From Craspedostauros australis (Eukaryota > Bacillariophyta > Bacillariophyceae > Mastogloiales > Achnanthaceae), in NCBI GenBank assembly GCA_026770025.1, contig JAMXDE010000009.1:2331001-2395000 (forward strand): a stretch of 64,000 bases of DNA, written 5' to 3'. Below the pieces are notes generated by a model. It searched no databases, was not told the origin of the DNA, and worked only from the letters and a program-made list of their open reading frames with translations. Position 1 is the stretch's first letter. Each line of letters begins with the position of its first letter. Below, in pieces: positions 10,300 to 22,254 of this stretch. A program made the translations under genes and the position numbers.

Positions 10300-11193
10300 G
10301 CAGCAGCTTCGCCAGATCGACTGGCGTACATACAAGACGGCGCGACAATCCAAGATGAACCGTGGGTCCACGTGTTTCATCTCCAAGTGGGCCTCGGGCT
10401 TTGTGGGCGTCAACCACAAACTTCATCAGACAGGCCAGCTGCAGTCGCCGAAATGCAAGTTCTGTGCCAGCGATGAGACCACTCAACACGTTCTCCGTTG
10501 CCCGGAGCATCAGGAAGCATGGGATGGGGCCACTTCTGGCCTAATCGATCGCATGGTTCAGATTGGGACCGCCCCAAGGCTGGTCCAGCGCATGCGGGTC
10601 GGTCTTGTGAGATGGAGAAGGAATGCACGATCCAACGACGCGCAAAGCAACATCGGGTGGTACCCCCTCAGAATGGGGTTTATCCACGAGGACTGGGCTC
10701 TCCATCAGGCCCACTGGATGATGATGCATGAGTGTCATTACCCAGACGCCAATGCTTGGGCCTGAGATATTGTACGATGGATTTGGAGAATCCCGTGGGA
10801 AGTATGGCTGGCGCGGAATGCCAAAGTGCATGACGAAGAGATGCACCCCTCGGTCCAGGACCAGCGACGCAAGGTCCGCTGAATGATCCAGGGTGCGAGT
10901 CAGGATATGACCGAAGCGGAGATGCGTTTGTTCCGTGAGGGCCGACATATCGAACATGGCACCAAGGTTCAAATGCAACAGTGGGTGAACTCTATGATCG
11001 CCGTTCACGCGGCGGTGAGAGCGCGGCGACGATCGCGGTCGATGCACGCCGAGAGGCGGGCGTTGGCGGCTTGGTTGGGGCTTTCATAGCAGACGACACA
11101 CGACAGCTCGCTCAAAGCACGGCCCTACGGGGCTTGCGGCAGCGAGGGTAAAGCCTTATGGCACATTTCTAATGTAATCCTTGAGTTATTATT
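10300..11193 (+). mobile_element. 5'-truncated LINE (non-LTR retrotransposon) fragment
   Basis: A perfect 16-bp target-site duplication, attcacggcaacagca, brackets it at 10284-10299 and 11194-11209. The 3' end is AT-rich (gttattatt). One frame runs through it. It starts upstream of 10355 with 'DWRTYKTARQSK', then 'STCFISKWASGFVGVNHKL', then a Cys-x2-Cys-x7-His-x4-Cys finger ('CKFCASDETTQHVLRC') of the kind that follows the reverse transcriptase in many LINEs, then 'WEVWLARNAKVHDEE' and a basic tail ending at about 11087. Two in-frame TGA codons, at 10763 and 10880, interrupt it, and the reverse transcriptase itself is missing. It is a dead-on-arrival copy, recent enough to keep a perfect duplication. 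Confidence 0.85.
10355..11089 (+). pseudogene. LINE ORF2 C-terminal remnant with zinc finger
   Basis: This is the part of the LINE frame that follows its first Met. The finger C-x2-C-x7-H-x4-C lies about 35-50 residues in. The aromatic-Arg-Asn segment ('WEVWLARNAKVH') follows the first of two in-frame TGA codons, and reading continues in the same frame through the second. Such C-terminal regions are typical of LINE proteins that also carry a reverse transcriptase; here everything upstream was lost at insertion. Confidence 0.8.
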
Positions 11194-11514
11194 ATTCACG
11201 GCAACAGCAACACTGCAAATACTTCGGAGCATAATATTATATAATACAATGGAGCACAGTGACTCATCCTATGGTATAAAAATATCCTATACTCCCCACA
11301 ACATAATAGGATGAACTTGATGCTTATCTTAGCAATCCGCAAGTGATGACAAGATAACCCTGAATGGGGTCACACAAGGAAAGTGGTCATGGAGAGAAAT
11401 GCTGATGCATGGAAGGAATCAATGGATTGACGAGCACTGATTTAGTCTTGGGGGCAGATTTGGATACGGGACTGATGGTCGTGACTTGAAATCGGGGTGA
11501 ACGAGGCTGACGGG

Positions 11515-11546
11515 TTATGAAATTATGACCCTTACAACCACCTCCA
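11515..11546 (-). repeat. Right arm of the perfect 32-bp inverted repeat
   Basis: Inverse partner of 8475-8506. It lies about 280 bp upstream of the fucosyltransferase start, so it could influence that gene's promoter; this is only a positional observation. Confidence 0.8.
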
Positions 11547-11825
11547 ATGACCGATCCGCACAGTCATAATTTTCAGAACAGACAGGTTTCACCCCCCAAC
11601 ACCTCCGGTCACGTGAAAAACCTGCACAAATACGTCTACTGTAGTTACTTGTGCACTTTGACACAACCGATCAATTACATCAAGTTACGTACCACTCACT
11701 ATACATACCTACGTTGCAATACTCCTCCTTCTGCCCTTCCTCTTCCTCTTGTTCCCACACACACTTCCATACTTACATTCGCCGAATCGTCTCCATACAG
11801 AGATCCTGCTGGTTTGCGACATGGC

Positions 11826-13115
11826 ATGATGGGAAAAACAAACCCAACAGACGCAGATGAAGGAAGGACACGGCGAGCATCCCGAAGGACACGGCGAGCA
11901 TCCCGAAAGACGAAGAGCAACTCGCGGTGGAGAAGATCATCCTTTGCCATGCTCATCGTCATCGTCATCGTCATCATCATCATCAACTTGGTGCTTGGGA
12001 ACGCGCGCACCAGGATGATCTTCTCCACCGCGACCATGCAGAAGTACGTTGGTCCAGCGTGTGCCATGAACTCGACGGCCGATCATGCGGAAGCCGTCGA
12101 ATCATCCGAGCACACACCCAGGATGCTGATGGAACCGGGTCGGGTCTACGTGACCGGGGCCTGGAGCAAGCCCATCACGTTGTGCCTGTTCCCCGACTTT
12201 AATTTCAGCGGCGATTGGAAGGAGGAGACGCCGCTGACTCCCAACGACATTGTGGTGAGCGATATGCACAGCCCAGTGCCTGGAGGTGGCAAAATGCTGT
12301 GGGGCAAGAAAGCCAAGCAGAAGCCTGACAGCCAGCGTCCCGGCAAGATCCTGTTCTACAACGCCGAGTCGCACGGCGATATTTGGGAAAAGTTCTCGCC
12401 GCAGGACATCGGCGACCGCTTCTATCAAATCGGTCCCATCTCGCATCTGCAGCGAGACAACTCGTACCAGATGTATTACATGACGAAAGCGGCGCTGGGC
12501 AAACCCTCGCCCGACTTGGATCCGATCTTGCATCCGGAGATTGGCGTGCGCCGAAACTCCACGCGTCAAATCAATGGCGTGTTGTACAAGAACACCAACT
12601 GCGTCGCCTTTCGCGACGAGGCCGCACGACGGTTGTCGGAATTCCTCGATGTCTATCACGGCCAGTGCAAGCCCAGTGTGCCGATGCGCAACAACAGCCT
12701 ATTTCCCGACACCGTGATGGGAAGCAGGGGGAGCCTCGGCAACAACTTCCAGACGATGGGTCAATACAAATACTGCTTGGTCATGGAGAATGTGGTTGGT
12801 CATTCGGGATACATCACCGAGAAGTTGATGACCGGCTTCCGCGGCGGATGCCTGCCGATCTACACAGGTTCCCGCGTCGTTCACGACATCTTCAATCCAA
12901 AGTCGTTCGTCTACTACGACGTCACCAGACCAGACGAAGCGCTCGATCTGATCCGGCGCATGGAGGCCAATGAGTCGCTGTACAATGAGTACAACAACGC
13001 CCCGCTCTTCCTTGATCCCGAACGCATCGTGAACCAATACTTCTCCGCTTGCGACGGCGTGGGAGATGGATCTATGAAGCGCAAGATCCGTCAAATGATG
13101 AAGATCGAAGAGTAG
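11826..13115 (+). CDS. GT10-family alpha-(1,3)-fucosyltransferase-like type II membrane protein (429 aa)
   Basis: Members of this family move L-fucose from GDP-fucose onto N-acetylglucosamine-containing glycans in the Golgi lumen. The signature is in 'YKYCLVMENVVGHSGYITEK' followed by 'GFRGGCLPIYTGS', which matches the GT10 donor-binding region (Tyr-x4-Phe/Met-Glu-Asn ... Tyr-x-Thr-Glu-Lys ... Gly-x-Pro-x-Tyr). The architecture is that of a type II Golgi enzyme: a short very basic N-terminus, one hydrophobic helix at about residues 38-58 made almost only of Ile and Val, then the lumenal catalytic part. The frame extends upstream to 11547, but the tandem ATGs at 11826 and 11829 precede the basic anchor and are preferred. 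A direct duplication codes for 'RRASR' twice. The acceptor glycan cannot be read from sequence. Confidence 0.85.
   Translation: MMGKTNPTDADEGRTRRASRRTRRASRKTKSNSRWRRSSFAMLIVIVIVIIIINLVLGNARTRMIFSTATMQKYVGPACAMNSTADHAEAVESSEHTPRMLMEPGRVYVTGAWSKPITLCLFPDFNFSGDWKEETPLTPNDIVVSDMHSPVPGGGKMLWGKKAKQKPDSQRPGKILFYNAESHGDIWEKFSPQDIGDRFYQIGPISHLQRDNSYQMYYMTKAALGKPSPDLDPILHPEIGVRRNSTRQINGVLYKNTNCVAFRDEAARRLSEFLDVYHGQCKPSVPMRNNSLFPDTVMGSRGSLGNNFQTMGQYKYCLVMENVVGHSGYITEKLMTGFRGGCLPIYTGSRVVHDIFNPKSFVYYDVTRPDEALDLIRRMEANESLYNEYNNAPLFLDPERIVNQYFSACDGVGDGSMKRKIRQMMKIEE
11923..12032. repeat. 21-bp perfect inverted repeat around the membrane-anchor codons
   Basis: Bases 11923-11943 are the exact inverse of 12012-12032. 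The 68 bases between them are largely an ATC/GTC triplet repeat coding for the Ile/Val anchor. In mRNA this could fold as a 21-bp stem. Confidence 0.85.
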
Positions 13116-13130
13116 GCAGTACGAGCGACG

Positions 13131-13136
13131 AATAAA
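13131..13136 (+). terminator. Candidate poly(A) signal AATAAA of the fucosyltransferase gene
   Basis: An exact AATAAA lies 16 bases after the stop codon. The stretch 13137-14168 holds no gene that I can support. Confidence 0.35.
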
Positions 13137-14168
13137 GGTCGATTGCAGTGGGTCCGTACTCTAGTGTGGCATGCATGTACCGGGGCGAGAGTTTAGCATC
13201 GTCCATGTTACAGTGCCTCCGTAGATCGTATAGTACACTTTGAGACAGTTATTGTGTGGCAGACATAAAGGTATTTCCAATGACGTATTGTGTCAGAGTC
13301 AAACATTATGCCAAGGTGGTGTGGAAAATGACGATTATTTGACTTAATCAGAGCACAACAGGACGACGATACCTGTATCGTCTCCCGATCATCGCAGTAT
13401 CACTTTCTCCCAAACATCGTTTTTCTGTTCGTCACGACTGGCAAGTTACGCGGAAACAGGCTCTATAGAGCGCCCCCTTAGTGGAGGTTTTTGCGTGGCT
13501 CCTAATTTCAAAACTGGCAAGGCTGGCGCGCCCCTATCCCGAGTCACGATCTTAGTCCCGTTAAGGACATCGACTCGATATATCGTTTTGAGTCGTGTAT
13601 AATATCCACGTTTCGATCTGGATTTACTGGTTGGCGCCATGGTGCTCTTCATGGCTTTCTTGCCTCCGATTGCTGAGGTGTTTCCCTAACTACTTCAGAT
13701 GTTCTTCATGTGCTTCCAACTTGCTGGCGTTCCATACGCGCCAGGGTGTCTTTCGATCGTCTATGTATTGCATCTTTCATGTATTGTTGGTCTTAATTCT
13801 GAATATACTTAGCGCGGATGCGTTGGATTTGAAATGCGGTACTGTTGACCCAATTGTCGACAACCGTCCTGTGTTGCCTCCATGAAGTCCACATCCATGC
13901 TTTTCGTGGAATCAGTCTGGTCCTTTCTTCCTCTGTCCATCGCCGTCCCCTTCATGTGGTGGTTAATTCGCATCGTCGTTGCATGTCTGCTTTCCTTCAT
14001 CCTCCAATTTGCTTTCCCTGTATCTGCTCCACCATCCACGGAGCACAGCAATGCATCGATCGGTCCATACATCCGGAAAATTGACACATACTTCGCGTTC
14101 ACCCTCGATTGATCCATCCATCCACCCATTCTTACAATCCATCCACCTGCCGTCTCATTGTCATCACC

Positions 14169-14893
14169 ATGACACCGACACCATACTCCTGTGAAGATCT
14201 CTTCCGTCCTTCCTCCGAAGGTCGATCCTACCATGACGATGTCGCTTGGTTTTACCGAGTCTTCGTCACTGGCATCGCTCCACCGAAGGAGGTACCACCA
14301 CTTGAGCGAGTCATCGCTGGTATCAATCACTGCGAAGGCGTGGAAGACGAACGTGGCAGCAACATCCTCGCCTCCCTTTGCATGACACCACAGAAGAAGC
14401 TCTGGCCTGGATGCTCTCCACTACCATTGATCCTTGCAGCCCAACTCTGGCGAGGGGCCAACCAAACAGGATCCATCACATCTGAATCTTCTTGGTGCTC
14501 CGCGCCCAGTGAATCTGGTAATACGGATGTGCCCATTGTCATCACAGCGCCTGTGGCTAGCGCAGATCTCTCCAGACCCAAAGGTCGAAAGATCGGATCC
14601 ACCAAGTGGACCGACAAAGAAATCCACCTCTTGCTCGCGACGGTGGGTCGCATCCTCCCTGTGGGACGCGACATGTGGGATGCAGTTGTTGCAGAGTGTG
14701 TTGGGATTGAACCAACTTGGCGACGCAACGCCACAGGATGCAAGCGCAAGTTCCAGCTGCTTGCGCTTCGCACCAAGCCAACTGGATCGTCGCACATCCC
14801 TGGTGATGTGCAATGGGCACAACAGATTCATGAGAACATCAGGACAAAGGAATCGATTGGATTCTCTGGCCTCAATGATGATGAGTTTGAGCG
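14169..14893 (+). pseudogene. SANT/Myb-like (DUF6818-type) domain gene, cut off by an LTR
   Basis: Residues about 142-225 (nt about 14595-14845) form a trihelix/SANT-like DNA-binding domain: 'STKWTDKEIHLLLATVGRIL' with spaced Trp residues (W, W, W), 'CKRKFQLLALRTKPTGSS' and 'DVQWAQQIHENI'. This pattern fits the DUF6818 family found in diatoms and oomycetes, often in mobile-element proteins. The first ATG is at 14169; the frame is open from 14109. The frame runs into the 5' LTR of Copia element B at 14894 and stops a few codons later, so the C-terminal coiled coil usual for the family is lost. No continuation is found on the far side of the element after 30199. Confidence 0.6.
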
Positions 14894-15483
14894 TGTCGAG
14901 ATGTACATGTGAGTATATGTCGAGATGTACGTGTATATGTGCATCGTTCACCCGTTATTCTCTCATACGCACTTGGACGGTATAACTACATTCGTGTCGA
15001 TAGTATACTGTGATTCGTCAGAATTACAGCGGAAATGGAACACACGAAAAGAAGCAAGATTTCTGGAGGAAATTTGCAAATAACGATTTCTGAGAGAATT
15101 GGAAGATCGTCCGTCCATCCATCAAAGGTACCAAGAGAATCTCGAGGTACTTCCCAACTAAGCCTCAGATGACGATATCATCTGACAGACTCATGCATCA
15201 CCAATGGAACATGACATCTGGAGAACAGAAGGACGCCTACTGACGTCGACAGGATGTCATCGTGTCACCACGTCGACATCTGTCTCCAAGTCAGAGCAGG
15301 AGGCGAAGATCCGATGACCGAAGGGCATCAGGATCATGGATACAGAAGGTGAACTTCAAATGGTAAGTACTCATGGAGTAGGAGCCAGTACTGAATGAAC
15401 GGAGTGTTGAATGCGGAGCACGCATCGAACACGGAGTATCGTGTAGCACGAGCACACGATGTTGAGAGAGAGAGAGAGAATAC

Positions 15484-16094
15484 TATTAGCTCAAACTAGT
15501 ATTCCTATTAGTCGTGTTAAGATTTAGTCTAGTTAGTCAAATGACCGACTGCTCAGAGTTTGAGCGGGATTGAAGCGTGACTCGATGTCGGTGGGATGGG
15601 GTCCCACCCTCGAATCGTGCTCTACTTAAGACGATGTCGCGTGTCCGCTGAATTTGGGTTTGGGCGATCGGGCCATCCCACGCCACTTATGGGCGTGACA
15701 TGACCTGTCCTGAACGGACAATCGGGTCAAACCGTTGGATGAACCTTGTTCCCCCAAATTGATCGGAAGAGAGTGAACAACAAAACTCTCTCTCCGACCG
15801 TCACGAAATTGATGTCTCCTCTTGGAAATGGCAACATCGACACCGCGATGATTGCACGTACGGAGACTCAACGCTCCACTATGTTACTACTAATAGAGAT
15901 GTTGCAGATCCAACTATAATGGATGCTGCACATCACATGCTCACAATCCTTTTGAAAGTCTCATTTGGATTTGTTACAGCTCTAAAGACTAAGACACACA
16001 CTCAACAACAACCTCGTTCACCTACTGTACTACCACCGATTGATCACCCTTCGGCGTTCAGTAAGTTCACCTCGTTTTCATTATCGTTTTATCA
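15484..16094 (+). repeat. 5' LTR of Copia A
   Basis: 611 bp, with about three differences from 22255-22865. Confidence 0.93.
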
Positions 16095-16575
16095 GATTAA
16101 CAGTCGCACTCGCTCCACACCTGTGTTGATCGAGTGAATATCCACTTCATCTGCTTCCAGCATCCTCAGCTACCTCACGTGACGACGTGACACTCTCTGC
16201 CCAGTCCTCTGCGCAGACACACTCCTCTGTTCGGATTCCACCGTTCAGCCCCACTCGGCTTCGGCCCTCGCGCGCTCACCACACTCCAGACATCACAGTC
16301 CAAGTGTGTAAACTCCTTCTTTCCAAACTGCTTCACACGCCAATCCTCTCTTGAATCGAAAACAACTCGTCACAGACGATTGATCAAGTGTGCTTTCCTG
16401 CTCTATTTCTTGAATCGTACAACAACATCGCCCACGGCGATCTACACGAGAAACCAGAAATATCAAGACAAACAAACACTCCGCCAACTACAACAAAACA
16501 AACACAAAACAAACAATTTCCATCACATCAATCACATCAACTTTCACCCATCACCCATCTCCGAACGCTTTCAAC

Positions 16576-19500
16576 ATGGCTACCAACACCAACGTCACCG
16601 ACATCAACGAGTACACCATACTCAACCACGTCTTGTCTACCATCGGCATTCAGGCCCATTCTTGGCAACGTCGCGCTCTCAACGAGGCTGGCATCGCTAA
16701 TGCAATGGACCTGATTCACCTCGATAAGCCTGCCCTCTTGGCAATCGAGGTGACCGACGACGACGATAACACATTCCGTCCCATGAATGTGCTTGTTGTC
16801 AACAAGATCCTCGCTTTGGTACGCTGGATCAATCTCCAACCCCGATTGACTCCCGATGAATGGATGAGTGTCGGCATGTACGACATCTCGCACCTATCTG
16901 TCATCGGGGCCACGGGTCCTTGAACCCCGGCCAGCTACCATCCACGAGGAGGTGTCGGCATCATTCCTCCCAGTACTCGCACTCGCCGTACTGTGGACGA
17001 TGATGAGGATATCGAATCTGTGTCCCCGCCTGATCGGGCCAGATTTGCTACTCCGGTGACCAACCCTTCGGCATGCGTTGCAACAGCGGATACTCCAATC
17101 GCTGCTGCTCCTGTGCCAAGTGTTGCATTCGCTCCGTTGAGCGCTCTCCCAGAGTTGTTCACCAAGGAGTTCAGCCGTGGTGTTAAGCGTGAGGCCCTCG
17201 CATTCCCCACCCTGAAGGATGACAAGCGTTTCCTTTCGTTCCGGCGCCAATTCGAAGCGATCGCGTATACTCATGGACTTGAGTATCACATCGATCCTTC
17301 GTGGGAGCCGGGTCCATCGGACATGTTGTTCTACAACATGCAGAACAGGTACTTGTACTCTGTTCTGAGCCTCCATGTCAAGACTTCGCGTGGCGACCAA
17401 CTCCTTCGCAAGCATCAAGCGAGCAAGGACGGTCGAGCTGTCTATCAGAGTCTCATTGAGATTTACACCAATGGTGTCAACGGTGAGAGCGCGACAATGG
17501 CACTTCGTGCTCGCATCGCCTCCTTCACCTTGGATAATGGCTGGAAGAAGAACCGCGAGAACTTCGTGGACACCTGGCAGGGAATCATCTCCGATATCGA
17601 AGATATGGAAGATGACGCTCTGCCGGACAACACGAAGAAGACGTGGCTGCACAACTCGATTGCTCTGGACAAGGATCTACTCAATGCTCTCACGAGCACT
17701 TCCTACGTCCGCAACGAGATGCTCGCGGCCATGCCCTCCGGTTTCGAGATCAAGGCGGCTGGATTCGAGCACCATCTCAACTCGGTTCGGATCCATGCGC
17801 AACGCCTCGATTCTTCCCACCCTCGTCAGACTCAAAAGCGAAACGTCAACAACGCTGCGACAGGGAAAGGAAAGGGTGGTTCTTCGGACAAGTCTCCTGC
17901 CAAAGGCAACGGCAAGACTTACACCAACGACAAGCGCGGCCGCATTCCAAATGAGGAATGGGCCACCATGTCTTGGGCCCAGAAGAAGGACTACATGCAC
18001 AACAACCCCTCCTGTAGTGCTGGCAAGGGCGACGCCTCGCGTGCCGCTAATAAAGCCAAGTCCTCGGGTAACTCTTTGTCCACTCCGGCGACCAACGCTC
18101 CCGCTTCCTCCGACGCTGGCGGCAATGCGGATTCAAAGGGCGGTCCTCCGGGATCTGCTATCAACCGCATGCTCGCGCAGGCTCGTCAGTCTGGTCAATC
18201 GACCGCTGATTTCGTCGATTCTGATGGCGGGGCGTGGCGACGGGTGAATTCTACCGTGGTCCGATACAACTTCGAGACCTCGGTGGATACGAAGACGGGT
18301 GCGCTCGTCGACAGTGGCGCCAATGGCGGCCTCGCTGGCGACGACGTGCTAGTTCTGTGCAAGACGGGCACCATGGCGGACGTGAGCGGCATTGGTGATT
18401 CCACCATTGCGAGTTTGGACATTGGCACGGTCGCGGCCCTGCTTCACACGAGCAGCGGCCCGATCATCGCCAAGTTCCATCAATACGCTCTGTACGGGAA
18501 GGGCAAGTCCATCCATTCTACCAACCAACTCTCTGCGTTCGGTATGGATGTGAATGAACGCCCTCGTGGACTCCCTGGTGGTCGGCAAACTGTCGTCACA
18601 CCTGAGGGGCACGTCATCCCGCTGTCCATTCGTGCTGGCCTGTCCTACATGGATATGCCCCCGCCAACCCCTGCCGAGATGGATCGGTACCCTCATGTGG
18701 ACTTCACGTCCGATGATGTATGGGACCCTTCCATTCTCGATCAGGAGTTCGGTCTTGATGATGTCCGCGCTCTCGCGGACGATGATGATGATGGTTCCGC
18801 GTTCGCCGACCTCGATCGCCTGCATGTATATGCGGCATCGACGGATGAGACGCGCGGCAACGTACCGCATTCCGGGTCCGCTGGCAACTCCGGTTCCGTT
18901 CGTGTTCGCAGCTCGCCCATCGACTATGAGGCACTGCGTCCGCACTTCGGCTGGATCCCTGCTCGTCGGATCAAGGACACTCTCGGTTGCACTTCCCAGT
19001 GGTACCGCACTTCGGAACGATTCGCGATGCGCAAGCATTTCCGCACTCGTTTTCCGGCGGCCAACGTTGATCGTCTTCACGAGACGGTCGCGATGGACAC
19101 TTTCTTCTCTGATACACCCGCTCATGATGACGGTGTCCCTGGCCATGGTGGCTGCACCATGATCCAGGTGTTCGTTGCGCTCGACTCTCGGTACACATCG
19201 GGATTCCCGATGGCGTCCGAGCGGCAGGTCGCGGACTCCTTGCTCGACTTCATTCGTCGACATGGAGCGCCCGACTTGCTAATGTCGGACAACGCGAAAT
19301 CAGAGGTGGGATTCAAAGTGCAAGACATCCTGCGTCAATACGCAATCAGGGATCACCAGAGTGAACCAGAGCACCAACACCAGAACGGAGCCGAGCGCCG
19401 CATACAGGACATCAAACGTACTGTGAACGGCGTCATGGATCGCACGGGTACCCCGTCGCGGTTCTGGCTCATCTGCACGATGTACGTCATTGACTTGTTC

Positions 19501-22221
19501 AATCACATCGCGCAGCGCACGTGTGGTAATGTGACCCCGTCACAGGCTGCCTTCGGGCAGCGTCCGGATGTCAGCAAGTACCTTGCGTACTACTGGTGGC
19601 AACCGGTCTACTACCGTGTGGAACGTCCTGGCTTCCCGAGTGAGTCCAAGGAGCGCCGCGGCCACTGGGCTGGTCCGTGCCTCCACAAGGGCGACGACCT
19701 CACGTTCTGGGTGCTCGACGATGCGACACAACAACTCCTGCCTCGGTCTGCTATCCGCGCCGCCGATGATGCCTCTACTCGCAACTTGAGAGCCGACTAT
19801 CCTTTTCCACTCGTGGGGGAGGATGCCGATTCTGCGACTACTGTATCAGACAGCAATGACGGTGACTACACAGACAACACCATTCCCTCCAATGTTGAAC
19901 CCATCGTTCACGCATTATCGGATGCTGTTTTGTTCTCACATCAAGAGACAGAATCACGCACAAGTGGAAAGGGCGTCGTTTCCGTTCCAAAGTTCACACC
20001 CGAAGAACTTTTGGGCAAAACCATTTTGTTCCACCACAATGGACAAAACGTCCGTGCCGAAGTGATCCAAAAGATCAACGATTCAGACGCTGAGAACCAT
20101 CAGCGTATCAAGATGCTCCTATCACTTAACGATGGGGAGCTTCACGAACTGATTTCGTATGTCGAACTTTCTGACGTCTTCGAGCAACAAACCACGGATG
20201 GTGCAACGAATAACCCGCAGGCAGGGAGCACATGGTCTTTCCAAGACATCGTGGACCACGAAGGTCCCCTTGCTCAGACATCCCCATCCTACAAGGGATC
20301 AAAGTACAATGTCACTGTACTATGGGATGACGGTTCCAAAACATCCGAACTGTTATCTGTCATTGCGAAGGACGACCCGGTCTCTTGCGCTACTTATGCG
20401 CGAAAACACGATTTGCTTGGTGTTCCTGGGTGGAAGCGTTTCCGACACATCGGTATTCGCCAAACCTCGATCGCTCGTGCAATCGCCACCAACAAGGCGA
20501 ACCGCAGCAACACACCCGTATTCCAATTCGGCGTTCAGGTACCGCGCAACCACAAGGAAGCGCTGATGCTTGACGCCAAGAATGGCAACACGCTGTGGGC
20601 TGACGCCGAGCGCAAGGAAATGGACCAGCTCACGAGCTACGAAACCTTCAAGACCCTTGGATACCACGCCAAGGTACCCGACGGGTTCCAGAAGATCCGT
20701 TTGCAATGGGTATACGCCGTGAAGCACGATCTGCGCCACAAGGCCAGATGCGTCGCTGGCGGCCACTTGACCGCACCATGTAAGGACACAGCATACGCGG
20801 GAGTCGTCAGTCTCCGTTCTCTCCGCCTCGCACTACTCGCTGGGGAGATGAACGGACTACAGACCATGGTTGGGGACATCGGCAATGCGTACTTGGAAGC
20901 CTACACCAAGGAACGCATCTGCTTCGTCGCTGGAGACGAGTTCGGAGACAAGGCCGGTCACACGATGCAAATCGTCAAGGCGTTCTACGGCCTCCGCACT
21001 TCCGGCGCACGCTTCCACGAAGCGCTCGCAGACACACTCAGGGACCTGCAATTCTTCCAATGCAGATCCGACCCTGATGTGTGGATGCGCGACGGTGGTG
21101 ACCACTGGGAATACGTCTGCGTCTACGTGGACGATCTCATGGCCACCATGAAGGACCCGCAAGCCTTCTTCGACACCCTCACTTCGGTCTACGGATACAA
21201 GCTGAAGGGCGTCGGACCCGTCTCCTACCATCTCGGCGCAGACTTCGGTCGCGATAGCGATGGCACCATGAAAATGAGCCCGCAATCGTACATCAAGCGC
21301 ATGCTCGGCAACTACGAGCGCATGTTCGGCTGTGCCCCCACGAAGGCCAGCTGCCCACTCGACCATTCCGACAGCCCGGAACTCGACAAGTCGCCTGAGC
21401 TCTCCGAGATCGACAAACGCAAGTTCATGTCACTGATCGGCGCGCTACAATGGTGCATCACCCTCGGACGGTTCGACATCTCTGTCGCCGTCATGACCCT
21501 CGCACGCTTCCGTGCCGCCCCTCGCAAAGGTCACCTCGAGCGCGCACAACGCGTCTACGGGTACCTGCGCAAGCATCCCGATGCCGCCATCCGGTTCCGC
21601 ACGGGCGTCCCAAACCACGAAGAGAGTTTTGTTGTTCCCAAACACGACTGGCTCTATTCCGTGTACGGGCACACACAGGAGGAAACTGACCCAGACGTGC
21701 CCACTCCGAAAGGCGCGATCGTCCGCACCACCACCTTTGTGGATGCAAACCTCCTCCACTGCAAGGTCACCGGCAGGTCGGCCACTGGCATCCTACACCT
21801 TGTTAACCAAACTCCCATCGAGTGGTTCAGCAAGCGCCAAGCCACTGTCGAGACTGCGACCTACGGGTCCGAGTTCGTTGCCGCCCGACAGGCCACCGAA
21901 CAGATCATCTCTCTCCGCCTCGCTCTTCGCGAGATGGGCATTCCCATCGACGGTCCCAGCTGGATGTTCGGTGATAACCAAAGTGTCATCACCTCATCTA
22001 CTGTGCCCATGAGCATGTTGTCCAAGCGGCACAATGCTCTCGCCTACCACAGAGTCCGCTCCGCCATCGCAGCCGGGGTCCTCTACTTCGTCAAAATACA
22101 CGGCTCACAAAATGTGGCCGACATCATGACCAAGTTCCTGCCATGGGCATCCTTCTGGCCCCTCGTCAAGCCTCTGCTCTTCTGGAAGGGTAACAGCCCC
22201 TCTCCGGGTCGCGTCACCTGA
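16576..22221 (+). other. gag-pol coding region of Copia A
   Basis: The Copia order is seen: gag-like N-terminal part, aspartic-protease-like 'VDSGANGG', integrase core ('VAMDTFF', 'LMSDNAKSE'), reverse transcriptase with 'YVDDLMATMKD', and an RNase H region ending 'KIHGSQNVADIMTK'. It belongs to the diatom Copia lineages in general character; the exact lineage is not determined. It is treated as a fossil with about one break. Confidence 0.85.
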
Positions 22222-22254
22222 ACTGCTACCTACATCGAGACACACTTTGGGGAG

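Larger units (their letters stand above)
9932..11387 (-). mobile_element. GACCCC-ended non-autonomous element 'b', interrupted by a LINE
   Basis: The left end reads 'gaccccattcagcg' (about 9934) and the right end is its inverse, 'ccctgaatggggtc' (about 11374-11387), giving a short TIR of about 14 bp. A third copy of the same terminus occurs at about 46303-46316. Removing the LINE (10300-11193) and one copy of its target duplication leaves about 550 bp. Those bases match, inverted, bases about 850-1205 of copy 'a', with matching 'ctccattRYATTA' and 'catgtagggatg' blocks. No coding capacity remains outside the LINE. The family is probably mobilised in trans. Confidence 0.65.

Noticed and set aside
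12102-12659. 185-codon minus-strand frame
   Set aside because: Shadow of the fucosyltransferase.
13809-14330. 173-codon minus-strand frame opposite the SANT-domain gene start
   Set aside because: Low-complexity composition, no motif; overlaps the SANT-domain reading on the other strand.
18349-19263. 304-codon minus-strand frame in Copia A
   Set aside because: Shadow of the integrase region.
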